From positions 2,604,001 to 2,668,000 of the forward strand of contig JADLSH010000382.1 in NCBI GenBank assembly GCA_016169945.1: a stretch of DNA of 64,000 nt, read 5' to 3'. Within the stretch, counting starts at the first letter, position 1. Each line of letters begins with the position of its first letter. The notes under the pieces are model-generated. The model was not told the DNA's origin. It saw nothing but the letters and a program-made list of their open reading frames with translations, and made no database searches. Shown here piece after piece: positions 35,884 to 47,475 of this stretch. The position numbers and the translations under genes were made by a program. This stretch comes from Trachythela sp. YZ-2020. Its lineage: Eukaryota > Cnidaria > Anthozoa > Malacalcyonacea > Clavulariidae.

Positions 35884-38030
35884 TATTAACATAACTTATT
35901 ATATGGCACGGGTCTCCTGTGCCGAAATGGCGTGCGCTGATTGGTTCGCCGCCATTCAATAATTTTGCAAGTAATAGACTGTTGTCATGATAACAGTCTC
36001 ACTTTCATAATTTTTTCGCGCCTTGAAAAAATAGAATTCCAAAAGAAAGCTATACGAAAAAGTGATGGATGAAAACGAGCATGACCCAGATGAATTTTAC
36101 TATCTTTGTAGGTATGTAGGTATTCTTTGTTTATTATTACTTCGACGAATAAAATTCATCATAAATTTGAAGTCTGCAGGCTGTCTGATTACATGGTACA
36201 GCTCGACAACTCGTGTTCGTTTATAGTCTTTATACGCAGCAGCTTTATGCCTTGGTCTTTTATGTACGGACCTCGCTATGGCTCGGTCCGTACTGTCAAG
36301 ACCGCGGTCTGATATTTTTCCAGTACAGACCTCTCACTCGGTTATTAAGTAGTATATATTTTCTTCATGCTCTTCACTTGTGTCAATATTCGGTAAATTT
36401 GAAATTAAGAGGAGATTTTTTAACAAACTCGCGTATTTTTTGCAAAAACTGCTCAAAACTTAGTAACCAGGCAATAACAGCCCGAAATTTAGGTAGTCAT
36501 ATTTGCCCGCAATTCAGGTAAATATAAATACTGGACTTAAAATACAAAATCAAAATCAAAGAAAACAAAAAATAATATACAAAATATAAAAGGTGAGTAC
36601 AAAAATATTTTATTTGAACTACATTTTACATATCTTAATACAAAAATATTTTCTTTTAACTACGTTTTACATATCTTATTGTTTTGGGGGCAAAAGCGTT
36701 ATAGGAAGGTTTGCATTAAACACCTGGAAATTTGGGCATGAAAATTTAATTCCAATGCTATTACAAATGCTGTATATTCAACTTGTTAACGGGCAAGGGT
36801 GCAGCAAGGTTGATCACCTTAGTTGGTGAATAAAGTGCAATGTACATTTAAAACTTTCTTAACCCATTAAGCCACAATGTGCCCTAGTGTGCAATACTGT
36901 GTTATTATTTTACTCTGTTTATCGCCAGACAAACATTACACTTATCAAGGGAAAATTATTGCACATGAATGGGCTAAATTGTTGGAAATGACCACTGAGT
37001 TAACAAGAGACATGGGCAGATAGTCCGATTTTAAACATCATCCAGTGTAAAATTATAGCAAAGTAAGGCGTGTTAGGGCACATTGCGGCTTTAAGGCAGT
37101 TTTCAATTTAGCAAAAAATAAAACCAAGTGCTGGTTGTTTGAAAGGTGATCAGCTTAAACCTAGGTAATTTATAGAAAAGTTCGCCCAGCGACTAGTAAC
37201 TGGCAGATGTTGCAAATGCAGAAACACAAACAAAAATTGATTGAATTTTAACCCAGGATTAGTGCTAATCTATCTTTACACAACCAGCAACAGTTGGAAT
37301 AAACGAAATGACTAACTGTCCAGGCTAAGGTATATACAGTATCAGTATATCACATTTACATTACAATTACAATTACAAATTGCAATTAATGGTCACTCAC
37401 TCAGTACTGGATATTCTGGACATAAATAGTTTTAATTCAAGGAATATCATATAACCAAATTCAACTTTGGTGGGCAATGGTGCTAGGAGACTTTTGTCTT
37501 CCATATATGATAATGGAGCCATTCGTACTAATGACATGTTGACAGTACAATTTCATCCCATGCCCTAGTGATCTAAAAAAAAGAAAAAAGTCAAATGAAG
37601 TGCATATATTTTAATAAAAACTTGAAAGTGTTTTGAACATGTACATAAAATATAGGTTATAATGACTGTGTAACAAAACAAATTAGTTCAGATGTGGTGG
37701 TTGTGCAATTTTTATACAGCTGCAATTTCATGCTGACGTCCTACTCCAAGCCAAACATAGGATAACCTTAATATAGCCCGCTTTTACTCATGACTTCAGG
37801 AAAGAGTTTTGCGCATCAAAGGGTTATCCACACTACAATTTGCCTTGTCATTTATTTTCAATTCATTAGCTGAATTGCACCTTCTTGGTTTCAACTAACT
37901 GTGGAAACTGATGCTTTGCAAAATTCCAAAAGGTCCCTTTTATGTCAGCCTTTATGTCAGGCTTTATGCCAACCTTTAGGCTATGACATTACGGTACTTA
38001 AGTTTAGAGTGACATGCATACCCCTCTTAA
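35884..38030. other. No gene firmly recognised
   Basis: A CCAAT-like box (GATTGGTTCGCC near 35940) precedes an ATG at 36069 whose short acidic frame (MDENEHDPDEF) ends at a good donor GTATGT at 36111, so a first exon is possible. No continuation was found. The remainder is AT-rich with short repeats (an exact TATCTTATT…AAAATATTTT pair near 36600-36660). Confidence 0.3.
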
Positions 38031-38612
38031 GGTGGCTCGCTACAGTTTTGTATTATTTCGTATAAAATGAAAAAAAGAAACAGTTTGGGCAATTATTAGA
38101 GGAAAAATGTATCTGAAATACATAAAACCTATTTTTTTGAAAACATTCCAAAACAAGTTATTGATATACTTGATATGTGATTATGACTTTAAATAATTTA
38201 ACTTTTTTTTTGATAAAACGTTTCCACTTGCAAAAAGTGTTTCTTAAAATTCTGAGGAAAAATTTTAATTTAATAAAATGTGTTTTTTGCAATTAAAAAT
38301 TTTCCTCATTACAGAATTTTTTTAAATTTGCGAAACACTTCCTTTGTAAGTGGAAACGTTTTATCAAATAAAAATGGGGTCACCGCAATTTTTCTTAAAT
38401 ACTAAAGTCATAATATCGGCCATTTTGAACGTCACGGTTGCCACATAGCAACGGTAGTTATGATACTTTTAAAAATTTTAGAACCTTCAAGTATGGTTTT
38501 ATGTATTTCAGATACATTTTTCCTCCTACAGTTAATAATTGCCCAAAATTTATTTTCTATATCCTTAATTTTTCATTTTATACGAAATAATACAAAACTG
38601 TATCGAGCCACC
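38031..38612. mobile_element. TTAA-flanked MITE, 582 bp
   Basis: Ends GGTGGCTCGCTACAGTTTT and complement (one mismatch), flanked by TTAA at 38027-38030 and 38613-38616 within CTTAAG. Arms of about 150 bp pair with each other. TTAA targets point to piggyBac- or Kolobok-type mobilisation. The related element at 43389-44059 shares the end sequence style. Confidence 0.75.
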
Positions 38613-38639
38613 TTAAGGACCTTATTTTCAATATTGTAA

Positions 38640-40190
38640 CTGTGGTCGATTTTTAAAATGTTAAAAAACGACCTTGGACCTACCACTCCAATTTGAATTA
38701 AATTATATTTTTTGCAAACCTACATACCCAGACTCTATCCTTAAATATAAATTAGTTTGATCAGAAACAGTTCTGGGGTGATTTTAGGTCGTTGAAATTT
38801 AGATTGGGCTGTACAGCAATAATCTGCATTTTGACTAATATGTATAAAATATAAAACCTCTAAATTTTTATTGAAAACATTCCAAAACAAGTTATTGATA
38901 TGCTTGATATAGAAAACATTAAAACAATGGCTAAAACTCGTGTTTACATAGTTCGAATGATATTTTTTGCGAACCTACATACCCAGACTCTATCCTTAAA
39001 TATAAATTAGTTTGATCAGAAACAGTTCTGGAGTGATTTTAGGTCGTTGAAATTTAGATTGGGCTGTACAGCAATAATCTGCATTTTGACAAATATGTAT
39101 AAAATATAAAACCTCTAAATTTTTACTGAAACCTTCCAAAACAAGTTATTGATATGCTTGATATAGAAAACAATGGCTAAAAATTGTGTTTACATAGTTC
39201 GAAGTATAGTATATAACTATATTTGAAAGCGACATAATATATAAATGTTAGTTTTGTCAGTAAACAGTACATTGTAAACATTGACTGAAATACTGGTAGG
39301 TTTTAAAAATGTTTAAAAAACGACCTTGGACCTACCACTCCAATTTGAATTAAATTATATTTTTTGCAAACCTATATACTCAGACTCTATCCTTAAATAT
39401 AAATTAGTTTGATCAGAAACAGTTCTGGGCTGATTTGCAACTGTTATACTTTAGGTTAAGGAGCAGATCACTAAAATCCATTTTAACCAAATAGTACTTA
39501 AATAAAAACATATGGATTTCTGGAATAAAGAAATGTTCAAACAGCTTTTAATCAGTACTGATAGTGAAAAATGGACTAAGGGATATGTTTATATGACTTG
39601 AAGCACAACATCTCATTTTACTTTCCAAAAACAGGTACAAATATTGGGCTGTTCAGTAAATACACACTATGAATATTGTAATTCTGATTGATTTTTAAAA
39701 TGCTAAAAATAGACTTTGGACCGACCACGCACTCCAATTTTCAGCGAATAATTGTTTTTGCCAACTATCAGACCCAGAGTCTATTGTAAAAGGCATTTCA
39801 GTTTGATCAGAAGCAGTTTTAGGATAATTTACAACTGCTGAAATCTAGTTCTTGCAATGGACTAATGCTGTCCAAATAATGCCAAATTTGGCAAGAACAA
39901 TAATATATTTGCAACCCAATTTGGTGTTTGGATTTTGAAACTGTTGTATTTTTAGCAAAAAGTATATCTTATGAAACAGTATATACAATGCAGTACAATA
40001 TTTCCAGTTAGTTTGAAAGATACAGCCAAAATTGCTGGTTTTAATCTCTTTTTTATGGAAATAGTAAATATTGAAATCTTGTAAGAATGTGCAAAATTGA
40101 TCTTGGACCAACCACTCAAAATTTCCTCAAAATATGATTTGCTGAAAGTAAAATATCCCAGCATTGTTATATATTATCATTTAGTCTGAT
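38640..40190. repeat. Diverged tandem array, about five 300-390 bp units
   Basis: The phrases GACCTTGGACC, TACCACTCCAATTTGAA, CAGACTCTATCCTTAAAT and GTTTGATCAGAAACAGTTCTGG recur near 38640-38800, 38940-39030, 39310-39430, 39690-39830 and 40090-40200. Units are increasingly diverged to the right. No coding potential. It ends next to the giant palindrome. Confidence 0.75.
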
Positions 40191-40560
40191 CAGAAGCAGG
40201 TAACTAGATAAGAAATCAGCAAAATTACAACCATAGTAGTAGCTTAACCTGGCTAACCACCGTCGGAAGTAATTAGTATTCAAAATGGCGTTGCGTGCGT
40301 CATATTGGGAAGTGACGTCATAGCTGTACGTACGCCTTGTACGTACGCCTTGTTCGTACGTATTGTACGTACGCATTGTACGTACGCATTGTACGTACGC
40401 ATTGTACGTACGCATTGTACGTAAGCATTGTACGTACGCATTGTACCTACACCTTGTACGTACGCCTTGTACGTACGTATTGTACGTACGCATTGCACAA
40501 TGTTGTATTGTATTAAATTACACACAACAATTTAGATGTTTCTCTTAATACGTTTTGGCT

Positions 40561-40890
40561 TTATTGTTCGATAGCCATGGTTTCTTTAGACTCATCTTCG
40601 TGCAAATTCACCCACTTCATTGCGCGTTTTTCGCCATTTTCATTGGAGCTTCTGTGGAGTTTCTGTAAAGCTTCTGTGAAGCTTCTGTGGAGCTTCTGTA
40701 AAGCTTCTGTGAAGCTTCTGTGGAGCTTCTGTAAAACTTCTGTGGAGCTTCTGTGGAGCTCTCCAAAAGGAGGATAAAGGGGTTTTAACGAATACGAAAA
40801 TGTATACATTTTTAGAGCAAAATATGAGTAATTAGTGACGTTTGGATGCATGCATAAATGAACACAGACAAAGATTAACGTTTTAAACAA
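40561..40890 (-). CDS. Palindrome-arm ORF with 11-residue repeats (left copy)
   Basis: A 109-codon frame with three to four units of LHRSFTEALQK and a conserved tail MKWVNLHEDESKETM. Its stop TAA overlaps an AATAAA signal (read leftwards from about 40568). The 11-residue repeat would form an amphipathic helix. The right arm carries the same frame with one substitution (Leu to Gln-type change outside the repeats), so the frame is kept, but arm identity alone could explain this. Function unknown. Confidence 0.4.
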   Translation of the reverse strand: MFKTLIFVCVHLCMHPNVTNYSYFALKMYTFSYSLKPLYPPFGELHRSSTEVLQKLHRSFTEALQKLHRSFTEALQKLHRSSNENGEKRAMKWVNLHEDESKETMAIEQ

Positions 40891-41483
40891 TTTATTCCTT
40901 TAGGTATAACAATTATTTACACAAATATACAGTTATTAAACATATTGTCCAGCTTTTACACTGTTTTCTATGCGAGGGTCGATGTGAGGTCGATGTGAGG
41001 TCGATGTGAGGTCGATGTGAGGTCGATGTGAGGTCGATGGCCAAACAAGACAAACAGGCCAAACAAGCCAAACAAGCCAAACAGGCCAAACGATTATTAT
41101 ATTGTGCAACTGGACTGTAAACAATATTTTGATCCAGGGGAAGCTTGAGAAGCTGCTATTGATAAGAGGAAATTTCTTATAAAAAGAATTTTATGTAGGG
41201 GTTCTCTCGGGGTTCCCTGGGGGTTCCCTAGGGGTTCTCTCGGGGTTCCCTCGGGGTTCCTCGGGGTTCTCTCGGGGTTCCCTCAGGGTTCTCTCGGGGT
41301 TCCCTCGGGGTTTCCTAGGGGTTCCCTTGGGGTTCCCTCGGTTTTTATTTTAAAGGGCAGGAAAGGCCAATCGGGCCAGGCGTCCCTGCTTCCCGCATAT
41401 CGAAATAAATCTTGTCCGAGTGGCCCGATGCAACGTCTCCTGTGGATAAAACAACTAAAGAAAGATCCCGTACATAGAAAATA

Positions 41484-41612
41484 ATGAAGACAAAGGATGC
41501 GCTTGTGGAAAGCGATGACTTTGATCCAGAAGAAGCTCTAGAAGCAGCTGTTGATAAGAGCAAGTTTCTCATTAGAAAACTTTTAAAAGACTACAGTTTC
41601 AATGACGAATAA
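41484..41612 (+). CDS. Small acidic ORF in the palindrome centre
   Basis: A 42-codon ATG frame rich in Asp, Glu and Lys (motif FDPEEALEAAVDKSKFLI). A diverged, stop-containing copy of the same segment occurs in each arm (about 41110-41185 and the complement at about 42110-42175). A conserved peptide around a repeat centre suggests a former coding exon. Function unknown. Confidence 0.4.
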   Translation: MKTKDALVESDDFDPEEALEAAVDKSKFLIRKLLKDYSFNDE

Positions 41613-42400
41613 AGCGATGATTAAACTGTTCCACAATAAGAACCTTTGTACCGCATTATGTGTTTAATAAAGTTATCTATAAATGGATCTAATACTTGGA
41701 GTGAAATAAAATCAAACACAAAACTAACTCTGTTTATTACATTCTACAAACATTCCGTACAGCTACAGCGTTTTTGGTCTTTTTGGCCTTTTCTGCCCGT
41801 TTGGCCTGTGTTTGGCCTTTTTTGCCTGCCTTTGGCCTTTCTTGCCTGACATTTGGCCTTACACGGGACGTAGGGACTTACCAAAATATGTCCCGCAACA
41901 AGGTCCCGTAAATGAGTACTTCTACGGGACTTGCTAAATATGTCCCGCAAATGCCCGAATATCGAATGGCCCGATTGGCCTTTCCTGCCCTTTAAAATAA
42001 AAACCGAGGGAACCCCAAGGGAACCCCTAGGGAACCCCGAGGGAACCCCGAGAGAACCCCTAGGGAACCCCCAGGGAACCCCGAGAGAACCCCTACATAA
42101 AATTATTTTTATAAGAAATTTCCTCTTATCAATAGCAGCTTCTCAAGCTTCCCCTGGATCAAAATATTGTTTACAGTCCAGTTGCACAATATAATAATCG
42201 TTTGGCCTATTTGGCTTGTTTGGCTTGTTTGGCCTGTTTGGCTTGTTTGGCCATCGACCTCACATCGACCTCACATCGACCTCACGTCGACCTCACATCG
42301 ACCTCACATCGACCCTCGCATAGAAAACAGTGTAAAAGCTGGACAATATGTTTAATAACTGTATATTTGTGTAAATAATTGTTATACCTAAAGGAATAAA

Positions 42401-42730
42401 TTGTTTAAAACGTTAATCTTTGTCTGTGTTCATTTATGCATGCATCCAAACGTCACTAATTACTCATATTTTGCTCTAAAAATGTATACATTTTCGTATT
42501 CGTTAAACCCCCTTTATCCTCCTTTTGGAGAGCTCCACAGAAGCTCCACAGAAGTTTTACAGAAGCTCCACAGAAGCTTCACAGAAGCTTTACAGAAGCT
42601 CCACAGAAGCTTCACAGAAGCTTTACAGAAACTCCACAGAAGCTCCAATGAAAATGGCGAAAAACGCGCAATGAAGTGGGTGAATTTGCACGAAGATGAG
42701 TCTAAAGAAACCATGGCTATCGAACAATAA
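42401..42730 (+). CDS. Palindrome-arm ORF with 11-residue repeats (right copy)
   Basis: Mirror copy of the frame at 40561-40890 with the same LHRSFTEALQK repeats and the same overlap of stop codon and AATAAA. Confidence 0.4.
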   Translation: MFKTLIFVCVHLCMHPNVTNYSYFALKMYTFSYSLNPLYPPFGELHRSSTEVLQKLHRSFTEALQKLHRSFTEALQKLHRSSNENGEKRAMKWVNLHEDESKETMAIEQ

Positions 42731-43388
42731 AGCCAAAACGTATTAAGAGAAACATCTAAATTGTTGTGTGTAATTTAATACAATACAACATTGTGCAATG
42801 CGTACGTACAATACGTACGTACAAGGCGTACGTACAAGGTGTACGTACAAGGTGTAGGTACAATGCGTACGTACAATGCTTACGTACAATGCGTACGTAC
42901 AATGCGTACGTACAATGCGTACGTACAATACGTACGCACAAGGCGTACATACAATACGTACGTACAAGGCGTACGTACAAGGCGTACGTACAACTATGAC
43001 GTCACTTCCCAATATGACGCACGCGACGCCATTTTGAATACTAATTACTTCCGACGGTGGTTAGCCAGGTTAAGCTACTAACCATACCTTCCATGGTTCT
43101 GTGACACTGCAATCAAAACAAACGCCAGTATGACATTACATGGCTTGTAATTCTTTGATTATTGTCAATTTTATCTTGTATAAAAACTCTTTCCTTCTTG
43201 AAGATCAAATAGATTATTTTTATACCAAAATTTTATTATCATCGAGTGGTTATTTGCGCTAAAAACCGCAGTGATAAAATTTACTATATGGAATGAGGCC
43301 GCCATGTTGTCATTCCGACTTCTGCATTCCGGCAATCTGATTGGTTTTGAGCGCCCAATACAGGAGTTTGTAAAAAATCTCCTCTTAA

Positions 43389-44059
43389 GGAGGCTCCCTA
43401 CAGTTTTAATTCTGTAGCACGCAAATGTGCTCTAAGAACCATTATTTGCTCATTTTGCAAGGTATGGTCACAAGACTTGGCAATCAGATTGCCACAATAT
43501 TGCGGATTACGAAGAACAAAAAATGTTTCTAAATATTTACGTTGCCATGGTAACAACGCGATTTAGAGATTGTCGTATTTTTATCTTCTTTCTTAATTTT
43601 TTGGATTTTCCTTCGGTAAAACTTTTTTATTTTTTGCACACGAGCACCTAAAGTACAAAGTATTGAAATATGCCATTTTAAAAAAATTCCTCGGAGCGGA
43701 ATTTTTTTTATTGCAAAAAAACGGTTTTTTGAGATTTAAAAAAAGTCGGCTCCGAGGAATTTTTTTTAAATCGCCTATTTCAATACTTTGTACTTTAGGT
43801 GCTCGTGTGCAAAAAATAAAAAAGTTTTACGGAAGGAAAATCCAAAAAATTAAGAAATAAGATAAAAATACGGCAATCTCTAAATCGCGTTGTTACCATG
43901 GCAACGTAAATATTTAAAAATATTTTTTGTTATTCGTAATCCGCAATATTGTGGCAATCTGATGGCCAAGTCTCGTGACCATACCTTGCAAAATGAGCAA
44001 ATAATGGACCTTAGAGCACGTTTGCGTGCTACAGAATTAAAACTGTAGGGAGCCTCCTC
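43389..44059. mobile_element. TTAA-flanked MITE, about 670 bp palindrome
   Basis: Ends GGAGGCTCCCTACAGTTTT and complement, flanked by TTAA (43385-43388, 44060-44063). The flank can also be read as the perfect 8-mer CTCTTAAG at both sides. Arms pair over about 300 bp. It is related in end sequence to 38031-38612. Confidence 0.75.
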
Positions 44060-44599
44060 TTAAGTATGAATAATCAAGCGGTAGAATGAAGAATTTTACG
44101 TTTTTAAAGAACAAATACACATTAAGAGTGCGAATAAATATAGCCGTAATATTTGTCGTTGCGGTAATTGACAGTTGACGTTTCGAAAACAATGTCATTG
44201 TAATTTTGTTATTTTTCTTACTTTAAACCTATTGGATAGTATTTTAATGAGTAATTCTAATTGGTCAATTTACACAATTTCACAATTTCACAATTTCACA
44301 ATTTTATTAAATTTAAAGAAAAAGAAAACAAATATACAGTACTACACGCAAAATAGCAAAGCTAATCGAGGCGTGTAGTTACAATATCAAAATTATATGC
44401 TCATTATATTTATTATTAATGTAACAATGTAAAGTGTTACATGAATAATAACTGATCTTAATAATAAAAGTATACTTTTGGCATAGAATTATATACTAAA
44501 TATCTAATATTTCCCATTTATAACAACCACTTAATAATTTCTTGAATACTATACTATAACAACTATATCATGGGAAACTTAGAATTATTTTCAATGCTT

Positions 44600-45115
44600 G
44601 ACCATTTGTTGAATTATTGTGGGTACATCAACATAATCATCCTCAAGTTCAAGTATTGTTAAAAGGGTTTTCTTTATTATTTTATTGAAATTCGTTCTTC
44701 CCAATTCACGCACATCAGTGGAGATATTATTCCATACTTTTGCTCCAACTCTTGCGAATGATGAATTTGTTTTTGTAAGTCTTGCATATTCAATATAATA
44801 ATTCTTAGATACGCAATGCCTAGTGTTATGGTTATGAATTTGTCTTGAGTGAATGAAGCAATTAGAAATTGAAGATGGGCAGGACTCGTTAGAAACATCG
44901 TGCATTAAATTGGAAACAGCTTTGATATAAAGCATATTTATGGGAAGTATTTTTGATTCAATAAAAAGTGGAATAGCATGTTCTCTGTATTTTTTGAAAT
45001 AAATTAATCGTAATGCCCTTTTTTGTAAAATAAGTATCTTATTGACATACCTTTTTGATGCATGCCCCCATACAATTAAGCCATAAGTTATATATGGTAA
45101 TATTAAACAACGATA
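44600..45115 (-). mobile_element. LINE ORF2 C-terminal fragment
   Basis: Minus-strand frame with YGLIVWGHASKRYVNKI near 45060, QKRALRLIYFKKYREHAIPLF near 44990, then HNTRHC, SSFARVGAKVWNNIS and EDDYVDV at the end. This is the usual tail of CR1/L2/RTE-like polyproteins. It is truncated at the 5' side. Confidence 0.75.
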
Positions 45116-45756
45116 AACAGAAAGCCATGAACTGTTTTAGAAACTTAGGAACTGCTCGAAGCATGGAAATGAACTGATCAACATTTTTCGGAGCGCTTCT
45201 TTTTGCAGGACTGTAACACTAAATTACTATTTAATCCCCATGCCTGAAAACGGGCAGTTAAATTGTTCTAAACGTGGCCAAAATTATATTAAATATGAAA
45301 TGGAAATTGACTTCTCTTGTGCATCTTGATTTTAAAATTACTTGTATTATCTTTACGATACGCAGTTGATTAAATCACAGGCGGCCAAGGCAAACAGTAT
45401 GAAGTGTACATTTATACTATATAGTTTATAAAATATAATCATGTAATATTAAGAAATAAACCATAAATAAGACAAGTAATGCAGTAAAACAATACCTGAT
45501 GATGCTTTCTACTCCCTTACTTTGTATTTTCGCCTCGAACCAAACCTGCTTCGCGACGACTTACTCAGGACCTCCCCTCAAGCCATGCCAAGATGATGAA
45601 ATCGATGAAATTTTCCTACAAAAACCGATTCCACTCTCGTTTTGACACAACGACCAAACCAAATCATACTCGCGCTAAATAACGGCATTCGTTTAAAAGT
45701 TACACACGAAAACCTTCGTTATTTTCGCCATTTTGACGCGCTATGCTGCAAATAGG

Positions 45757-46609
45757 TACCCTGGTTGCCAGAGGTTCTTGTATTCCTCCCTATTATTCTC
45801 GCTCGTATTTGGTTTCACGCGTGGCGGAAGAGAACCTCTGGTGGCACGCGATATGAATCTCACTTCCCTTGGTACAAAATTTGTACCAAGCACATGATTG
45901 GTCAGTTATAATTAGCAGTTATAGAATCGATGTGATTTGTTAAACAAAAAACCGGTTTGCTATACAAAAATAACAAAATGTTAAATGTATGTATTTTATA
46001 ATTTTATAGTTTATTCAACGAACATTTTTGTCACCTTTCAGCCACGGAAAGATACGATATTGAGCTTAAATTATAGCTGAAGTTTTTGTCTTGAAATTTC
46101 GTATGTTTTGTAGAAGAAACATCGATATATTTTGGTTAAAATTCGTCAAAATGGGGGAGAAGTCGGTATGCTTATTAGTATTAAATACTAATAGGCATAT
46201 TTAATTAGTGTTTCTTTCCGTGGCCAAATGGCGTCAACAATGTTCGTGCTTAGCTTTTACATCACCGATTATAAATTATTATTCGCCAGACATGATTTGG
46301 ATACGCTAACATCATATATTCTTCAAATATTAATGCATTTATACGTATATTCCTTAAGATTTCTGGGGCCATTTCAAAATTTCTCTGACAATTTGACAAG
46401 AAACAGTATGACCGGAAGTTAACTGTTCAAAATACGTCACAAAATATAAAACCGGTTTTACAAGTTCTGTAACTATAAGCAGTGCTATAACTGAACATGG
46501 AAGTGAGATTCATATCGCGTGCCACCAGAGGTTCTCTTCCGCCCCGCGTGAAACAAAATACGAGCGAGAATAATAGGGCGGACTACAAGAACCTCTGGCA
46601 ACCAGGGTA
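45757..46609. mobile_element. Mutator-like non-autonomous element, 853 bp, 9-bp duplication
   Basis: Inverted ends of about 125 bp (TACCCTGGTTGCCAGAGG and complement) flanked by a perfect 9-bp duplication GCAAATAGG at 45748-45756 and 46610-46618. Such a duplication length is typical of Mutator-like elements. No transposase inside. Confidence 0.85.
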
Positions 46610-46618
46610 GCAAATAGG

Positions 46619-47344
46619 CTACATTTTGACCGTTGGGAATCAGACGAGCCCCGGTTGAGCCTGGTAAGGACTTTCAAATTTTCAGCAAACCGGGGGGTTG
46701 TACACATGTTTCGGTAATGAAGAAATAAGCCACTCCTACCTGACCTAACGTCAAGGTCACTGTGTCAATGTTGTCATCCTAGTCGTGTCCTATCCAGTGG
46801 TGTCCTATCCTGTTTACATGTAAAAGTAAAAACCATATCGACATTAATGTATTTTACAGTAAAATTTCGAAAGAAATGTCAGGGTAAGTAATACATTATA
46901 TTATTTAAAAATTATAGTTTAGTCGTTTTATACCTTATAATTTAGCTTGCTACTACTAGAATTTTGTGATTTTATTGAAACCGCGTATTTTGCGAAGTGT
47001 TTATATAATATTAATTTTGCGATTTCGCTAACATTTTGCTGACGCAAATCTGTTCGCGAACACAACAGATTTCATGCAGCGTTTTAGGAATAAAAGTTGA
47101 CTATTAAAACTCTAAAGATCTTGAGACGGAAAATCGAACCGTGTCATTTGCATTTTTGGGTCCATGACGATGTAGGACGTTGTGAACGTACTGATTGATG
47201 TCACGACTTCGCAAAGTCCGCATTTAGTAATTATAATTGCTTGCGATTTGCCAAAACGGACAAACGGCGTAAATAAAATTATTATTTTCTACAGTTGTTT
47301 TAGTAGCGTCCTGTTTGCTGCAATATATATAGTCTTGTTCATTT
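46619..47344. other. No gene recognised
   Basis: CpG is more frequent than in neighbouring DNA and several short GC-rich islands occur. No open frame with a protein-like pattern. Confidence 0.35.
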
Positions 47345-47475
47345 GAAACTGGTGAGGGCACTGCACCGGAATCGCAGGGGCGTAGGTTCGATCCTGCCGG
47401 AGGACCTACGTCGCATTTTTCGCAATGTTCCCGGTAGGTCTATAAAAATTGTATATAAAAACATCACCCTCTACA
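47345..47475 (+). repeat. tRNA-derived SINE relic
   Basis: GGGCACTGCACCGGAATCGC followed by a consensus B box (GGTTCGATCC at about 47382) and a fixed non-tRNA tail resembles a tRNA-derived SINE head. The A box is weak and cloverleaf stems do not close well, so it is not a working tRNA gene. Confidence 0.45.

Larger units (their letters stand above)
40237..43080. mobile_element. 2.84-kb giant palindrome made of tandem repeats
   Basis: Arms 40237-41378 and 41967-43080 are near-identical complements around a 588-bp centre. Ends are TAGTAGCTTAACCTGG and complement; ACCATA occurs at 40230-40235 and 43081-43086 as a likely target duplication. Each arm contains, from outside in: TTGTACGTACGCA repeats (40326-40500), GAAGCTTCTGT repeats (40648-40765), GAGGTCGATGT repeats (40976-41038), AAACAAGCC/AAACAGGCC repeats (41040-41095) and GGGGTTCCCTC repeats (41196-41340). 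It is a foldback-type element of unknown class. Confidence 0.8.

Noticed and set aside
36069..36110. Short acidic first exon with donor
   Set aside because: Fourteen codons and one donor are not enough, and no continuation was found.
40326..40500. CRISPR-like array of short repeats
   Set aside because: The units are directly adjacent with no unique spacers, in a eukaryotic context.
40280..40548. RTYNAYVQCV-type repeat proteins on both strands
   Set aside because: They are translations of a 13-bp GTACGTAC satellite, open in several frames at once.
47345..47475. tRNA gene
   Set aside because: Only the B box is good. Acceptor and anticodon stems do not form, so a SINE head is more likely.
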